A stretch of DNA of 57,185 nucleotides from Albimonas pacifica (GCF_900113695.1 NZ_FOQH01000016.1:1-57185); one strand, 5' to 3'; counted from the stretch's first letter, positions 28,890 through 37,625 are shown. Notes: generated by a model not told the origin, from the sequence alone. Program-made: numbers and translations.

Positions 28890-29762
28890 ATGAGCTGGAC
28901 GCGCAGCCTGCTGCCGATCCTGACCGTGGTCGCGGCCATCGTGGCGGTCTGGTATCTCTCCGCCGTCGCCCTCAACATGCCGTGGGAGCGGGACCAGGCC
29001 GCGCGCGCCGGGACCGAGGTCGCCTTCCTCGACCGCGTCGCGGGGACGCTCGCGCAGGATCGGCCGGTGCTGCCCGCCCCCCACCAGGTCGTCGCCGAGA
29101 TCTGGAAGACCACCGCCGAGCAGAAGATCACCTCCAAGCGCAGCCTGGTCTATCATGGCTGGATCACCCTCTCGGCGACGCTGCTGGGCTTCGTGTTCGG
29201 GACCGCGCTGGGGATGCTGCTGGCGGTGGGGATCGTGCATTCGCGAGCCATGGATCTCTCGATCATGCCCTGGGTTATCGCCTCCCAGACCATCCCGATC
29301 CTGGCGCTGGCGCCGATGATCATCGTGGTCCTGAACGCGGTCGGGCTGAAGGGGCTGATCCCCAAGGCGCTGATCTCGACCTACCTCTCGTTCTTCCCGG
29401 TCGTGGTGGGGATGGTGAAGGGTCTGCGCTCCCCCGACCGCATCCAGCTCGACCTGATGCGCACCTGGTCGGCGAGCGGGACCCAGACCTTCTGGAAGCT
29501 GCGCTGGCCGGCCTCGACCCCCTATCTCTTCGCCTCGCTCAAGATCGCGGCGGCGGCGAGCCTGGTGGGCGCCATCGTGGGCGAGATGCCCACCGGCGCG
29601 GTCGCGGGCCTGGGCGCGCGGCTGCTGGCGGGGAGCTATTACGGGCAGACCATCCAGATCTGGGCGGCGCTGTTCGCGGCCGCGGCGCTGGCGGCGGCGC
29701 TGGTGGCGCTGATCGGGCTCGCAGGTCGGGTCACGCTGACGCGCATGGGGTTCGGACGATGA
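28890..29762 (+). CDS. ABC transporter permease 1 (pyrimidine importer)
   Basis: 290-residue integral membrane protein of the BPD-transport family with an N-terminal helix (LLPILTVVAAIVAVWYLSAVAL) and about five further membrane spans. The cytoplasmic loop DLMRTWSASGTQTFWKLRWPASTPYLF is the EAA-type motif that contacts the ATPase. The ATG at 28890 (MSWTRSL) is preferred: the earlier in-frame ATG at 28869 lies inside the inverted repeat. GGGGGCGG immediately upstream, contributed by the repeat, must serve as ribosome-binding site. The stop overlaps the next permease by four bases. Confidence 0.88.
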   Translation: MSWTRSLLPILTVVAAIVAVWYLSAVALNMPWERDQAARAGTEVAFLDRVAGTLAQDRPVLPAPHQVVAEIWKTTAEQKITSKRSLVYHGWITLSATLLGFVFGTALGMLLAVGIVHSRAMDLSIMPWVIASQTIPILALAPMIIVVLNAVGLKGLIPKALISTYLSFFPVVVGMVKGLRSPDRIQLDLMRTWSASGTQTFWKLRWPASTPYLFASLKIAAAASLVGAIVGEMPTGAVAGLGARLLAGSYYGQTIQIWAALFAAAALAAALVALIGLAGRVTLTRMGFGR

Positions 29763-30727
29763 GCGTGGTGGCGCCCGCCGTCGGCGCGATCCGCGCCCGG
29801 GCCGCGGGGCTGTTGGCGCTGGCGGTGGCGATGGTGGTGCTGGGCCGGCTGCTGCTGGGGCTGGGGGGCGGAGGGTTCTACTGGCTCTGCGTCTTCGCGG
29901 GCTGGGCGGCGGCGGCGGCGCTGGTTTCGGCGCTGGCCCGGCTCGCCGACCGGGACCGGAGCTGGGGCAGGGCGGCCGCGCTGGCCGCGCCGCTGGTCTT
30001 CGGAGCCACGCTGCTCCTGCTGTGGGAGGCGGTGGTGCGCGGAGCCGGCGTGCCGCCGGTGCTGCTGCCTCCGCCCTCGATGATCTTCGCGCGGCTGATC
30101 TCCTCGCCCGAAATCCTGTGGGCGGACTTCCAGCAGACCTTCCTGAAGTCGGTGCTGATCGGATACGCGCTGGGCTGCGGCTCGGCGATCCTCACGGCGC
30201 TCGCCATCGAGCGGTCGGAGTTCCTGCAGCGCGGCTTGCTGCCGGTCGGCAACTTCGTCGCCGCCCTGCCGATCGTGGGCGTGGCGCCGATCATGGTGAT
30301 GTGGTTCGGGTTCGACTGGCCCTCCAAGGCCGCGGTGGTGGTGGTGATGGTGTTCTTCCCGATGCTGGTGAACACGGTCGAGGGGCTGAAGGCCGCCGAC
30401 CGGATGCAGCGGGACCTGATGCGCACCTGGGCCGCCACGCCGCGCCAGGAGCTGTGGCGCCTGCGCCTGCCGATGGCCGCGCCCTTCATCTTCAACGGGC
30501 TGAAGATCGCCTCCACCCTCGCCCTGATCGGCGCGATCGTGGCGGAGTTCTTCGGAACCCCCGTGGTGGGCATGGGCTTCCGCATCTCGACCGAGGTCGG
30601 GCGGATGAACGTCGACATGGTCTGGGCCGAGATCGCGGTGGCCGCCGTGGCGGGCTCGGCCTTCTACGGCCTGGTCTCGCTGGTCGAACGCTGGGTGACC
30701 TTCTGGCACCCCTCGCAGCGGCGCTAG
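29759..30727 (+). CDS. ABC transporter permease 2 (pyrimidine importer)
   Basis: 322-residue permease with two extra N-terminal helices and a family core from about residue 95. The ATPase-contact loop DRMQRDLMRTWAATPRQELWRLRLPMAAPF is very close to that of permease 1, so the two form a heterodimer. It starts in an ATGA overlap with permease 1. A gap of about 200 bases holding a separate RutR-like promoter lies before the binding-protein gene, so the latter can be made in excess. Confidence 0.9.
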   Translation: MSVVAPAVGAIRARAAGLLALAVAMVVLGRLLLGLGGGGFYWLCVFAGWAAAAALVSALARLADRDRSWGRAAALAAPLVFGATLLLLWEAVVRGAGVPPVLLPPPSMIFARLISSPEILWADFQQTFLKSVLIGYALGCGSAILTALAIERSEFLQRGLLPVGNFVAALPIVGVAPIMVMWFGFDWPSKAAVVVVMVFFPMLVNTVEGLKAADRMQRDLMRTWAATPRQELWRLRLPMAAPFIFNGLKIASTLALIGAIVAEFFGTPVVGMGFRISTEVGRMNVDMVWAEIAVAAVAGSAFYGLVSLVERWVTFWHPSQRR

Positions 30728-30838
30728 TCGGCGGAGCGGACGAGGCGCTTCTGCCCATCACGCGCGCCCGCGCCCCGGCCCGGCGCCCGCGCGGCGGGCA
30801 GAACGGGCGGAGCGATGATTTCAGGGGCCGTTCAGTCG

Positions 30839-30885
30839 TTGACGGCTTCGCGCGGGCCGCGCTACGCCTTTTATCAGATGGACAA
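30839..30885 (+). promoter_or_regulatory. Promoter and second RutR-like box before the binding-protein gene
   Basis: TTGACG at 30839-30844 and a possible -10 around CTACGC (30862) precede TTTATCAGATGGACAA at 30870-30885, which matches the RutR consensus TTGACCAGATGGTCAA at 13 of 16 positions. The -35 element and the box start 31 bases apart, against 33 bases at the first site (24709/24742), and both begin TTGACGG. The two promoters therefore look like copies of one control design. Confidence 0.65.
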
Positions 30886-30925
30886 AACCGGGGCGTGGAA
30901 TCCCGGTCGCCAACAGGAGAGCCAG

Positions 30926-31918
30926 ATGAAAAGCCGTTCCCTCATCGCCGCCGCCGCGGCGGCCGTCGCGGGCCTCGCGGCCGCCGGCGCCGCCCAGGCG
31001 CAGGACGTGACGCTTCAGCTCAAGTGGGTCACGCAGGCCCAGTTCGCCGGCTACTACGTCGCCCAGGACAAGGGCTTCTACGAGGAGGAGGGGCTCGAGG
31101 TCGAGATCCTGCCCGGCGGCCCCGACATCGCGCCCGTGCAGGTGCTGGCGGGCGGCGGCGCCGACGTGATGGTCGACTGGATGCCCTCGGCGCTGGCCGC
31201 GCGGGAGCGGGGCGTGCCGGTGGTCAACATCGCCCAGCCGTTCAAGAAGTCCGGCATGATGCTGACCTGCCTCAAGGAATCCGGCGTGACCAGCCCGGAG
31301 GACTTCCCCGGCTCGACGCTCGGCGTCTGGTTCTTCGGCAACGAGTATCCGTTCCTGAGCTGGATGGCCCACCTGGGCGTCCCGACCGAGGGCGGCGAGG
31401 ACGGGGTCACGGTGCTGAAGCAGGGCTTCAACGTCGATCCGCTGCTGCAGAAGCAGGCGGCCTGCATCTCGACCATGACCTACAACGAGTATTGGCAGGT
31501 GATCGACGCGGGCATCTCCGAGGACCAGCTCGTCACCTTCAAGTACGAGGACCAGGGGGTCGCGACGCTGGAAGACGGCCTCTACGTGCTGGAGGACAAC
31601 CTGGACGATCCCGAGTTCAAGGAGAAGATGGTCAAGTTCGTCCGGGCCTCGATGAAGGGCTGGAAATACGCCGAGGAGAACCCCGACGAGGCCGCCGAGA
31701 TCGTGCTCGAGAACGACGCCACCGGCGCCCAGACCGAGAAGCACCAGAAGCGGATGATGGGCGAGATCGCGAAGCTGACCGCAGGCTCGGACGGCACGCT
31801 GGACGAGGCCGACTACCGGCGCACCGTCGACAGCCTGCTCGCCGGCGGCTCCGACCCGGTGATCACCAAGGAGCCCGAGGGCGCCTGGACCCACGCGATC
31901 ACCGACGAGGCGCTCTGA
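30926..31918 (+). CDS. NMT1/THI5-like ABC substrate-binding protein (pyrimidine importer)
   Basis: 330-residue periplasmic binding protein. A signal peptide (residues 1-25, MKSRSLIAAAAAAVAGLAAAGAAQAQ with an A-Q-A cleavage site) precedes the mature protein beginning DVTLQLKWVTQAQFAGYYVAQDKGFY. This is the typical start of NMT1/THI5-like proteins that bind thiamine-precursor pyrimidines and related molecules. With the catabolic genes, the ligand is probably a pyrimidine base. AGGAGAG lies seven bases before the ATG. The gene is followed by a strong terminator and closes the locus. Confidence 0.9.
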   Translation: MKSRSLIAAAAAAVAGLAAAGAAQAQDVTLQLKWVTQAQFAGYYVAQDKGFYEEEGLEVEILPGGPDIAPVQVLAGGGADVMVDWMPSALAARERGVPVVNIAQPFKKSGMMLTCLKESGVTSPEDFPGSTLGVWFFGNEYPFLSWMAHLGVPTEGGEDGVTVLKQGFNVDPLLQKQAACISTMTYNEYWQVIDAGISEDQLVTFKYEDQGVATLEDGLYVLEDNLDDPEFKEKMVKFVRASMKGWKYAEENPDEAAEIVLENDATGAQTEKHQKRMMGEIAKLTAGSDGTLDEADYRRTVDSLLAGGSDPVITKEPEGAWTHAITDEAL

Positions 31919-31943
31919 CCGACGCGGCGTCGCGAGACGGGAG

Positions 31944-31970
31944 AAGGGGTCGCCTCGGCGGCCCCTTTTT
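31944..31970 (+). terminator. Terminator of the pyrimidine locus
   Basis: AAGGGG-T-CGCC-TC-GGCG-G-CCCCTT forms a hairpin and runs into TTTTT, 25 bases after the binding-protein stop. Confidence 0.88.
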
Positions 31971-32168
31971 CATGACTGCGAGGGCGATTTTAAATCAGAT
32001 CGGTTGATTTGCTCGACTCTGCGAGGGTCCGGGGATGGGCGGGGGGCGGAGGGGGGAAACGGGGGGCGGGAGGGGGACCCGGCGGCTTGTTCATGACGTA
32101 GGGGAATGACGTGGCGTAGGCTTGGCTCCGGCGGCAAGGGTCGTCCGGATGTCGAGGGAACCAGGGAC
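31971..32168 (+). promoter_or_regulatory. aqpZ upstream region with an AT-rich palindrome
   Basis: About 200 bases before the aqpZ start. 31992-32010 reads AAATCAGATCGGTTGATTT, an inverted repeat of AAATCA/TGATTT that stands out as AT-rich in very GC-rich surroundings. It could be an operator or part of a promoter. The remainder is G-rich with no other recognised site. Confidence 0.35.
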
Positions 32169-32891
32169 ATGAACGCGAAACTCGGCGCCGAATTCATCGG
32201 CGCCTTCTGGCTGGTGTTTGGGGGGTGCGGCAGCGCGGTGATCGCGGCGGGCGTGCCGGACGTGGGCATCGGCCTGCTGGGGGTCTCGCTCGCCTTCGGG
32301 CTGACGGTGCTGAGCATGGCCTATGCGGTCGGCGGCATATCCGGCGGGCACTTCAACCCGGCGGTGACGCTCGGCCTCGCGGTGGCGGGGCGGTTCGAGA
32401 CCCGGATGATCGCGCCCTACTGGGCGGCGCAGGTCGCGGGGTCGGTCGCGGCGGCCGCGGTGCTCTACGTGATCGTCTCGGGGCAGGCGGAGTTCGCGGG
32501 CGTCGGCGGCTTCGCGTCGAACGGCTACGGCGCGGCCTCTCCGGGCGGCTACGGGCTGACCGCGGCGCTGGTCGCCGAGGTGGTGCTGACGGCGGGGTTC
32601 GTGATCGTGATCCTCGGCGCGACCTCGGCCTCGGCCCCGCCGGGCTTCGCGGCGATCGCCATCGGGCTGGCGCTGACGCTGATCCACCTGGTCTCGATCC
32701 CGGTGACCAACACCTCGGTGAACCCGGCCCGCTCGACGGGCGTGGCGCTGTTCGCGGAGGGGCCGGCGCTGGCGCAGCTGTGGCTGTTCTGGGTCGCGCC
32801 GCTGGCGGGCGGCGTGCTGGGCGCCCTGCTGTGGCGGCTGCTGTTCCCGACCCCGGTCCCCGCGCCGGGCCCGACCGGCGAGCCGGCCTGA
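32169..32891 (+). CDS. aqpZ: Aquaporin Z
   Basis: 240-residue water channel of the inner membrane. Six membrane helices and the two NPA loops are present: GGHFNPAVT and SVNPARSTG. The selectivity residues expected for a water-specific channel (His in [18 protein letters not shown], the Arg after the second NPA, an aromatic Phe in the early helix [13 protein letters not shown]) are in place, so this is AqpZ rather than a glycerol facilitator. The start is the ATG of MNAKLGAEF with AGGGA upstream; an ATG 21 codons earlier lacks support. It converges with nusB. Confidence 0.95.
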   Translation: MNAKLGAEFIGAFWLVFGGCGSAVIAAGVPDVGIGLLGVSLAFGLTVLSMAYAVGGISGGHFNPAVTLGLAVAGRFETRMIAPYWAAQVAGSVAAAAVLYVIVSGQAEFAGVGGFASNGYGAASPGGYGLTAALVAEVVLTAGFVIVILGATSASAPPGFAAIAIGLALTLIHLVSIPVTNTSVNPARSTGVALFAEGPALAQLWLFWVAPLAGGVLGALLWRLLFPTPVPAPGPTGEPA

Positions 32892-32905
32892 GCCGCAGGG
32901 CCCCG

Positions 32906-32938
32906 GAAAAGAAAGGCCGCCCCGGCGCGGGGCGGCCC
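32906..32938 (-). terminator. Terminator of the ribBA-ribH-nusB run
   Basis: A 9-bp stem GGCCGCCCC/GGGGCGGCC (32915-32923 and 32929-32937). Read on the minus strand it is followed by TTTCTTTT, so it ends transcription coming from nusB; the hairpin may also serve aqpZ. Confidence 0.75.
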
Positions 32939-32960
32939 CTGATGCGTCAGGCGGCGCGGT

Positions 32961-33488
32961 TCAGCGGAAGGCGTCGGGGCGCGCTTCGCGGGCGACCTTG
33001 TCGAGGACCGCGTTGACGAAGCCGCCCTCCTTGCCTTCGGGGAAGAAGGCGCGGGCGACGTCGACGAACTCGGAGATGATCACCTTCGGCGGGGTGACGG
33101 TCGAGTCGAACAGCTCCGCCCCCGCGGCGCGGAAGATCGCGCGCAGCGTGGGGTCGATGCGGTGGATCGGCCAGGCGACGTCGAGCGCGCGGTTGGTGGC
33201 CTGGTCGATCTGGGCCTGCCGGTTCACCGTGCCCTCGAGGATCGCGTCGAAGAGGTAGGGGTCCGCCTCGCGGTACTCCTCCCCCTCGATCGACTGGCCG
33301 AAGCGGTGGTTGACGAACTCGCGCCGGACCTCGCGCCAGTCGTCGCCGCTCTTCTCCATCTGGAAGAGGGCCTGGACCGCGGCGAGGCGGGCGGCCGAGC
33401 GCATCAGCTTCTTCTCCTGGCGGGAGGGCTCGGGGCGCGGGGCCGGCTCGGCGTTGTCGGACTCGGGGGTGTCGGTCATCGCGTTCAT
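32961..33488 (-). CDS. nusB: Transcription antitermination protein NusB
   Basis: 175-residue NusB, which with NusE binds boxA RNA and supports rRNA antitermination. An acidic-basic N-terminal extension of about 28 residues precedes the all-helical core beginning RSAARLAAVQALFQM. Family features include HRIDPTLRAIFRAAGAELF, KVIISEFVDVARAFF and the C-terminal GGFVNAVLDKVAREAR. The start overlaps the ribH stop by four bases, the usual alphaproteobacterial ribH-nusB arrangement. Confidence 0.96.
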   Translation of the reverse strand: MNAMTDTPESDNAEPAPRPEPSRQEKKLMRSAARLAAVQALFQMEKSGDDWREVRREFVNHRFGQSIEGEEYREADPYLFDAILEGTVNRQAQIDQATNRALDVAWPIHRIDPTLRAIFRAAGAELFDSTVTPPKVIISEFVDVARAFFPEGKEGGFVNAVLDKVAREARPDAFR

Positions 33489-33961
33489 CCCGCGAAACGG
33501 CGCGCCAGCGCCACCAGGTGCAGGGCCGCGGCGGCGGCGCCGCCGCCCTTGTCCATCTCCGACGGGTCCGCGCGGACCACGGCCTGGGCCATGTCCTCGG
33601 GCGTCAGGATGCCGTTGCCGATCGCCAGCCCCTCGAGGCCCAGCAGGGTCAGGCCGCGGCCGCTCTCGTTGCAGACCAGCTCGAAGTGGTAGGTCTCGCC
33701 GCGGATGATGCAGCCCAGCGCCACATAGCCCTCGTAGCCGCCGCGCTTGTGCGCCATGCGGATCGCGGGCGGGATCTCCAGCGCGCCGGGGACCTCGATC
33801 ACGTCGAAGGTGGCGCCGGCGGTCTTGAGGGTCGCGGCGGCGCCCGCGATCAGGTCGTCGGCGATCTTGCGGTAGAAGGGGGCGACGACGAGCAGGATGT
33901 TGGGCGCGAAGCCCTCGAACGTCGGCAGCGGCAGGGCGCCTTCCTGTTCGGTGCTGGCCAT
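33485..33961 (-). CDS. ribH: 6,7-dimethyl-8-ribityllumazine synthase
   Basis: 158-residue lumazine synthase, the penultimate step of riboflavin synthesis. It contains the active-site segments VVAPFYRKIADDL, VPGALEIPPAI, GCIIRGETYHFELV and GNGILTPED (usually GNGVLT--). It sits three bases after the ribBA stop and overlaps nusB. The last 20 residues include a GGGAAAAAL stretch where homologs read KG-EAA. Confidence 0.96.
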   Translation of the reverse strand: MASTEQEGALPLPTFEGFAPNILLVVAPFYRKIADDLIAGAAATLKTAGATFDVIEVPGALEIPPAIRMAHKRGGYEGYVALGCIIRGETYHFELVCNESGRGLTLLGLEGLAIGNGILTPEDMAQAVVRADPSEMDKGGGAAAAALHLVALARRFAG

Positions 33962-33964
33962 GGC

Positions 33965-35089
33965 TCAGCCCTCCGTCTTCTTGAGGGAGCGGGTCCCGGC
34001 GATGGACAGGCCGTAGCCCTCCAGGCCGACGACGCGCGGGGCGGTGGAGGTGGTCAGCAGCTCCATCTCGTGGATGCCGAGGGCCGCCAGGATCTGGGCG
34101 CCGATGCCGTAGTGGCGCAGCGTCTGGGTCGAGACCCCCTTGGCCGCGTCCGAGATCATGCCTGTCAGGCGCCCCGGCGAGTGGTCGCGCAACAGCACGA
34201 TCACGCCCCGGCCCTCGTCGGCGATGGCCTGCATCGCGGCCTGGACCATGCCGTGCCGCTCGGGCGTGGCGCCGACGATGTCGTCGATGGGGTTCAGCAC
34301 ATGCATGCGCACCAGCACCGGCCCGGGCGCCGAAAGGTCGCCCTTCGAGAGCACCATGTGCTCCGACTGGGAGGTGGCGTCGGTGAACACGCGCATCAGC
34401 CAGTCGCCGCCGTAGGGCGAATGCACCGGGCGGGCCGACGCCTCGCGCACCAGGTTGTCGTGGCGGCGGCGGTAGGCGATCAGGTCCGAGATCGCGCCGA
34501 TCTTCAGCCCGTGCTTCTGGGCGAAGGAGACGAGGTCGGGCAGCCGCGCCATGGTCCCGTCCTCCTTCATGATCTCGCAGATCACGCCGGAGGGGTTGAG
34601 CCCCGCGAGGCGGGAGATGTCCACGGCCGCCTCGGTATGGCCGGCGCGGACCAGCACGCCGCCGTCGCGGGCGCGCAGCGGGAAGACGTGGCCGGGCGTG
34701 GCGATGTCCTGCGGCCCGGACCGGCCGTCGATCGCGACCGAGATGGTGCGCGCCCGGTCATGGGCCGAGATGCCGGTGGTCACGCCTTCACGGGCCTCGA
34801 TCGAGGTGGTGAAGGCGGTCTCGTGGCGGCTCTGGTTGTTCGAGGACATCAGCGGCAGGCCGAGCTCCTCGATCCGCTGGGCGGTCAGCGACAGGCAGAT
34901 CAGGCCGCGCCCGTGGGTGGCCATGAAGTTGATCGCGTCGGGCGTCGCCATCTGCGCGGGGATCACGAGATCGCCCTCGTTCTCGCGGTCCTCGTGGTCG
35001 ACGAGGATGAACATGCGCCCGTTGCGCGCGTCCTCGATGATCTCCTCGACCGAGGAGAGGGCGTCGGAAAAGTCGTCGCTGCCAGCCAT
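33965..35089 (-). CDS. ribB: 3,4-dihydroxy-2-butanone-4-phosphate synthase with degenerate GTP cyclohydrolase II-like domain
   Basis: 374-residue RibBA-type protein. The N-terminal RibB domain (about 8-215) has the catalytic sequences DHEDRENEGD, MATHGRGLICL and RAGHTEAAVD. The C-terminal half aligns with RibA, but the zinc cysteines and the C-x-x-G-D---S--C-C motif are missing; in that place it reads VRMHVLNPIDDIVGA. Only the RibB activity is therefore expected, as in other alphaproteobacterial RibBA-like proteins, and GTP cyclohydrolase II must come from elsewhere. The ATG at 35089 is preferred; a longer frame upstream is low-complexity. Confidence 0.92.
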   Translation of the reverse strand: MAGSDDFSDALSSVEEIIEDARNGRMFILVDHEDRENEGDLVIPAQMATPDAINFMATHGRGLICLSLTAQRIEELGLPLMSSNNQSRHETAFTTSIEAREGVTTGISAHDRARTISVAIDGRSGPQDIATPGHVFPLRARDGGVLVRAGHTEAAVDISRLAGLNPSGVICEIMKEDGTMARLPDLVSFAQKHGLKIGAISDLIAYRRRHDNLVREASARPVHSPYGGDWLMRVFTDATSQSEHMVLSKGDLSAPGPVLVRMHVLNPIDDIVGATPERHGMVQAAMQAIADEGRGVIVLLRDHSPGRLTGMISDAAKGVSTQTLRHYGIGAQILAALGIHEMELLTTSTAPRVVGLEGYGLSIAGTRSLKKTEG

Positions 35090-35349
35090 GAGTCTCGCCT
35101 GGGTCTCTTTTTCGTTCCGCGGCGGTCCTACCGCAGGCGGAAGCGCGAGGCCAGACGGGATGCGCCTGCCGGCGGTCGGCCGGGCGGAGACGGTCCGTCG
35201 CCGCGCGGGCCCCTTGCCGGCGGTCTGCGGAGTTTTCTTGGCGAGGACCAACCGTTTGCCCTAGCGTGGGTCCGCGCCCCGGCCGCCCGCGGCGCGACCG
35301 GACCGGAACACCGGCCGGATGATTGCAGATCGTCCAGGGAGGACGCCCG

Positions 35350-36627
35350 ATGAAGCCCTTTTCCCCCGCCGCCCTTGGGGCGGCGCTGACGCTGGCCATA
35401 GGCCTCGGCTTTCCCGCGCTCGCCGATCCGCTGCCCCAGGGCGATCCGGCGAGCCTCGGCTTTTCCGCCGAGCGGCTGGCCGCGATCGACGCGAAGCTCC
35501 AGGAGCATATCGCGGCCGGCGACATGCCCGGCGCCTCGATCCTGATCGCGCGCCACGGCAAGATCGTGCACACGGCCGTGCTGGGCGACGTTCGTCCCGA
35601 CGGGCCGGAGATGACCCGCGACGCGATCTTCCGCATCTACTCGATGACCAAGCCGATCACCTCGGTCGCCGCCCTGATGCTGGTCGAGCAGGGCAAGCTC
35701 GACATCGGCGACAAGGTCTCGAAGTACCTGCCGGAATACAAGTCGATGACGGTGGCCACCGGCTACGGCCCCAAGGGCGAACCGACGACGGAGCCCGCGA
35801 AGCGCGAGATGACGGTGCAGGACCTGCTGCGCCACACCTCCGGGCTGACCTACGGCTTCTTCGGCCAGGGCCCCGCGCGCGAGGCCTACCTTGCGGCGCG
35901 GGCCGGCGACAGCGCGCGCAGCAACCGCGAGAACGCCGAGGATCTGGCGAAGCTGCCGCTCGAGCATCATCCGGGCGAGAAATGGGAGTACTCCCGCTCG
36001 ACCGACGTTCTGGGCGCGGTGGTCGAGGTTGTGGCCGGCAAGCCGCTGGGCGAGGTCTTCGACGAGATGATCTTCACGCCGCTGGGCATGGACGACACCA
36101 TGTTCGCGGTCGACGACCCGGCGCTGCACGCGCGCATCGCCGAGCCCTATCCCGAGTACGCCAAGATCGGGCCCTACGAGATGGCCGATCCCCGCGTGAA
36201 GGTGGCCTTCGAGAGCGGGGGCGGCGGGCTGCACTCGACCCTCGACGACTACTCGCGCTTCGCGCAGATGCTGCTGAACGGGGGCGAGCTCGACGGCGCG
36301 CGGCTGCTGTCGCCGCAGACGGTCGCCTGGATGACCTCCGACCACCTCGGCGAGCGGATCCAGCCGGGCAAGTACTACCTGCCGGGCGCGGGCTACACCT
36401 TCGGGCTGGGCGTCGCGGTGCGCACGGAGGACGGGATCTCGTCCGACATGGGCCGCAAGGGCGAGTACCGCTGGGGCGGCGCCGCCGGCACCGCCTGGTG
36501 GAACGACCCGTTGAACGACCTGCAGGTGGTCTTCATGATCCAGTCGCGCCCCAAGGGCTCCGAGATGCGGCCCTGGCTGAAGAGCATGGTCTACGCGGCG
36601 ATGACCGACGAGCAGCCGACGAACTGA
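35350..36627 (+). CDS. Secreted serine hydrolase (class C beta-lactamase / esterase fold)
   Basis: 425-residue protein with a signal peptide (residues 1-22, ending ALADP) and a beta-lactamase-type fold. The Ser-x-x-Lys motif is YSMTKPI near residue 98, the tyrosine motif is WEYSRS (Tyr-Ser-Arg in place of Tyr-x-Asn), and the third motif appears as RWGGAAGT. Such proteins are usually esterases or peptidases rather than antibiotic hydrolases. It lies on the plus strand between ribBA and ribE, which are both on the minus strand, so it interrupts the riboflavin gene run. GGGAGG precedes the ATG at 35350. Confidence 0.88.
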   Translation: MKPFSPAALGAALTLAIGLGFPALADPLPQGDPASLGFSAERLAAIDAKLQEHIAAGDMPGASILIARHGKIVHTAVLGDVRPDGPEMTRDAIFRIYSMTKPITSVAALMLVEQGKLDIGDKVSKYLPEYKSMTVATGYGPKGEPTTEPAKREMTVQDLLRHTSGLTYGFFGQGPAREAYLAARAGDSARSNRENAEDLAKLPLEHHPGEKWEYSRSTDVLGAVVEVVAGKPLGEVFDEMIFTPLGMDDTMFAVDDPALHARIAEPYPEYAKIGPYEMADPRVKVAFESGGGGLHSTLDDYSRFAQMLLNGGELDGARLLSPQTVAWMTSDHLGERIQPGKYYLPGAGYTFGLGVAVRTEDGISSDMGRKGEYRWGGAAGTAWWNDPLNDLQVVFMIQSRPKGSEMRPWLKSMVYAAMTDEQPTN

Positions 36628-36646
36628 GGTCGGCGGAAGCAGGAAC

Positions 36647-36670
36647 GGCGGCCCCTCGGGGCCGCCCTTT
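36647..36670 (+). terminator. Terminator of the serine hydrolase gene
   Basis: GGCGGCCCC/GGGGCCGCC (36647-36655 and 36658-36666) folds to a tight hairpin followed by CTTTCC, 20 bases after the stop and between convergent genes. Confidence 0.65.
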
Positions 36671-36700
36671 CCATTTGGGGCGATACCTTTCGGATAGCGC

Positions 36701-37309
36701 CTAGAGCTGCGAGGTCTCGGCCAGCCGCGCCACGTAGCGGGCGAGCGTGTCGATCTCGAGGTTGACCCGGTCGCCGGCCTTGCGGTCGCCCCAGGTGGTG
36801 ACGGTCTTGGTGTGGGGGATCAGGTTGACCCCGAAGGTCGCGCCCTCGACCTCGTTCACCGTCAGCGAGGTTCCGTTCAGGCAGACCGAGCCCTTGGAGG
36901 CGATGAAGCGCGCCAGCGCGTCGGGGGCGCGGAACAGGACCCGGGTCGAGTCGCCCTCGTCGGTCATCGACAGGATCTCGGCGGGCCCGTCCACATGGCC
37001 GGTGACGATATGCCCGCCCAGTTCGTCGCCCACCTTCAGCGCCCGCTCCAGGTTGATGCGGGTCCCCGGGGCCCAGCTCGCCAGCGTGGTCTTGGAGACG
37101 GTCTCGGCCGAGACGTCGACCTCGAACCAGCCGCGCCCGTCCTCGCTCTCGCCCGAGGCGACGACGGTCAGGCAGACCCCGTCGCAGGCGATCGAGGCGC
37201 CCAGCTCGGCGCGGGCGGTGGCGGGCGAGCAGAGGATGCGCGCCTGCAGGTCGCCGCGCTTCTCGAGCGAGCCGATCTCGCCGATGTCGGTCACGATGCC
37301 GGTGAACAT
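36701..37309 (-). CDS. ribE: Riboflavin synthase alpha subunit
   Basis: 202-residue riboflavin synthase, the last step of riboflavin synthesis. The two barrel repeats begin MFTGIVTDIGEIGS and (about 98 on) GGHIVTGHVDGPAEI. ACDGVCLTVV in the first and LNGTSLTVNEV in the second are the matching substrate-binding motifs. The ATG at 37309 is the canonical start, though the frame is open further. It is separated from ribBA by the oppositely oriented serine hydrolase gene. I saw no FMN riboswitch upstream. Confidence 0.96.
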   Translation of the reverse strand: MFTGIVTDIGEIGSLEKRGDLQARILCSPATARAELGASIACDGVCLTVVASGESEDGRGWFEVDVSAETVSKTTLASWAPGTRINLERALKVGDELGGHIVTGHVDGPAEILSMTDEGDSTRVLFRAPDALARFIASKGSVCLNGTSLTVNEVEGATFGVNLIPHTKTVTTWGDRKAGDRVNLEIDTLARYVARLAETSQL

Positions 37310-37625
37310 GTGGGGTCTCCCGAATGCGTCCGCCCCGGACCTAGCGAGGCCGCGCCCGCGCGGCAAGAGGCGAGGGCGGGGCAGGGCGCCCGGAGACGGC
37401 CCGCGGCAGGCGCGACGCGCGCCCCGCCGAGCCTTGAACCACGGCTCTGGGCGCGGCCGCAGCCCCGGCTCTCCCGGCCCCGAACGCGTCCCCCGGCCCC
37501 AAGCGCTTCCCTATGGCGCGCCCTGTCGCCGGGCGCGGGCGTAGCGCGGCGGTCCCCAGAGCGCCCCGGGCTCGGCCCGGGAACTCTCCTTCCAGATCGG
37601 AGGCGCCAGGGCGCCCGGCGCTCCG
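37310..37625. other. Intergenic region ribE - oxidoreductase
   Basis: 316 very GC-rich bases with no gene. It carries the palindrome at 37561-37587 (GCGCCCCGGGCTCGGCCCGGG...) that repeats the one at 22574-22601; both end in CTC. It probably belongs to a dispersed short palindromic repeat of this genome. Confidence 0.45.

Noticed and set aside
22269-29240. Very long open frames antisense to proA, preA, pydC and pydB
   Set aside because: In very GC-rich DNA the antisense of a real gene often stays open. These frames show no domain, while the sense strand encodes complete, well-recognised enzymes.
31992-32010. A third RutR box upstream of aqpZ
   Set aside because: The palindrome AAATCA/TGATTT has a different arm sequence and spacing from the RutR consensus, and a terminator separates aqpZ from the pyrimidine locus.
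35090-37625. FMN riboswitch upstream of ribBA or ribE
   Set aside because: I looked for the conserved RFN-element segments on the minus strand upstream of both genes and found none.
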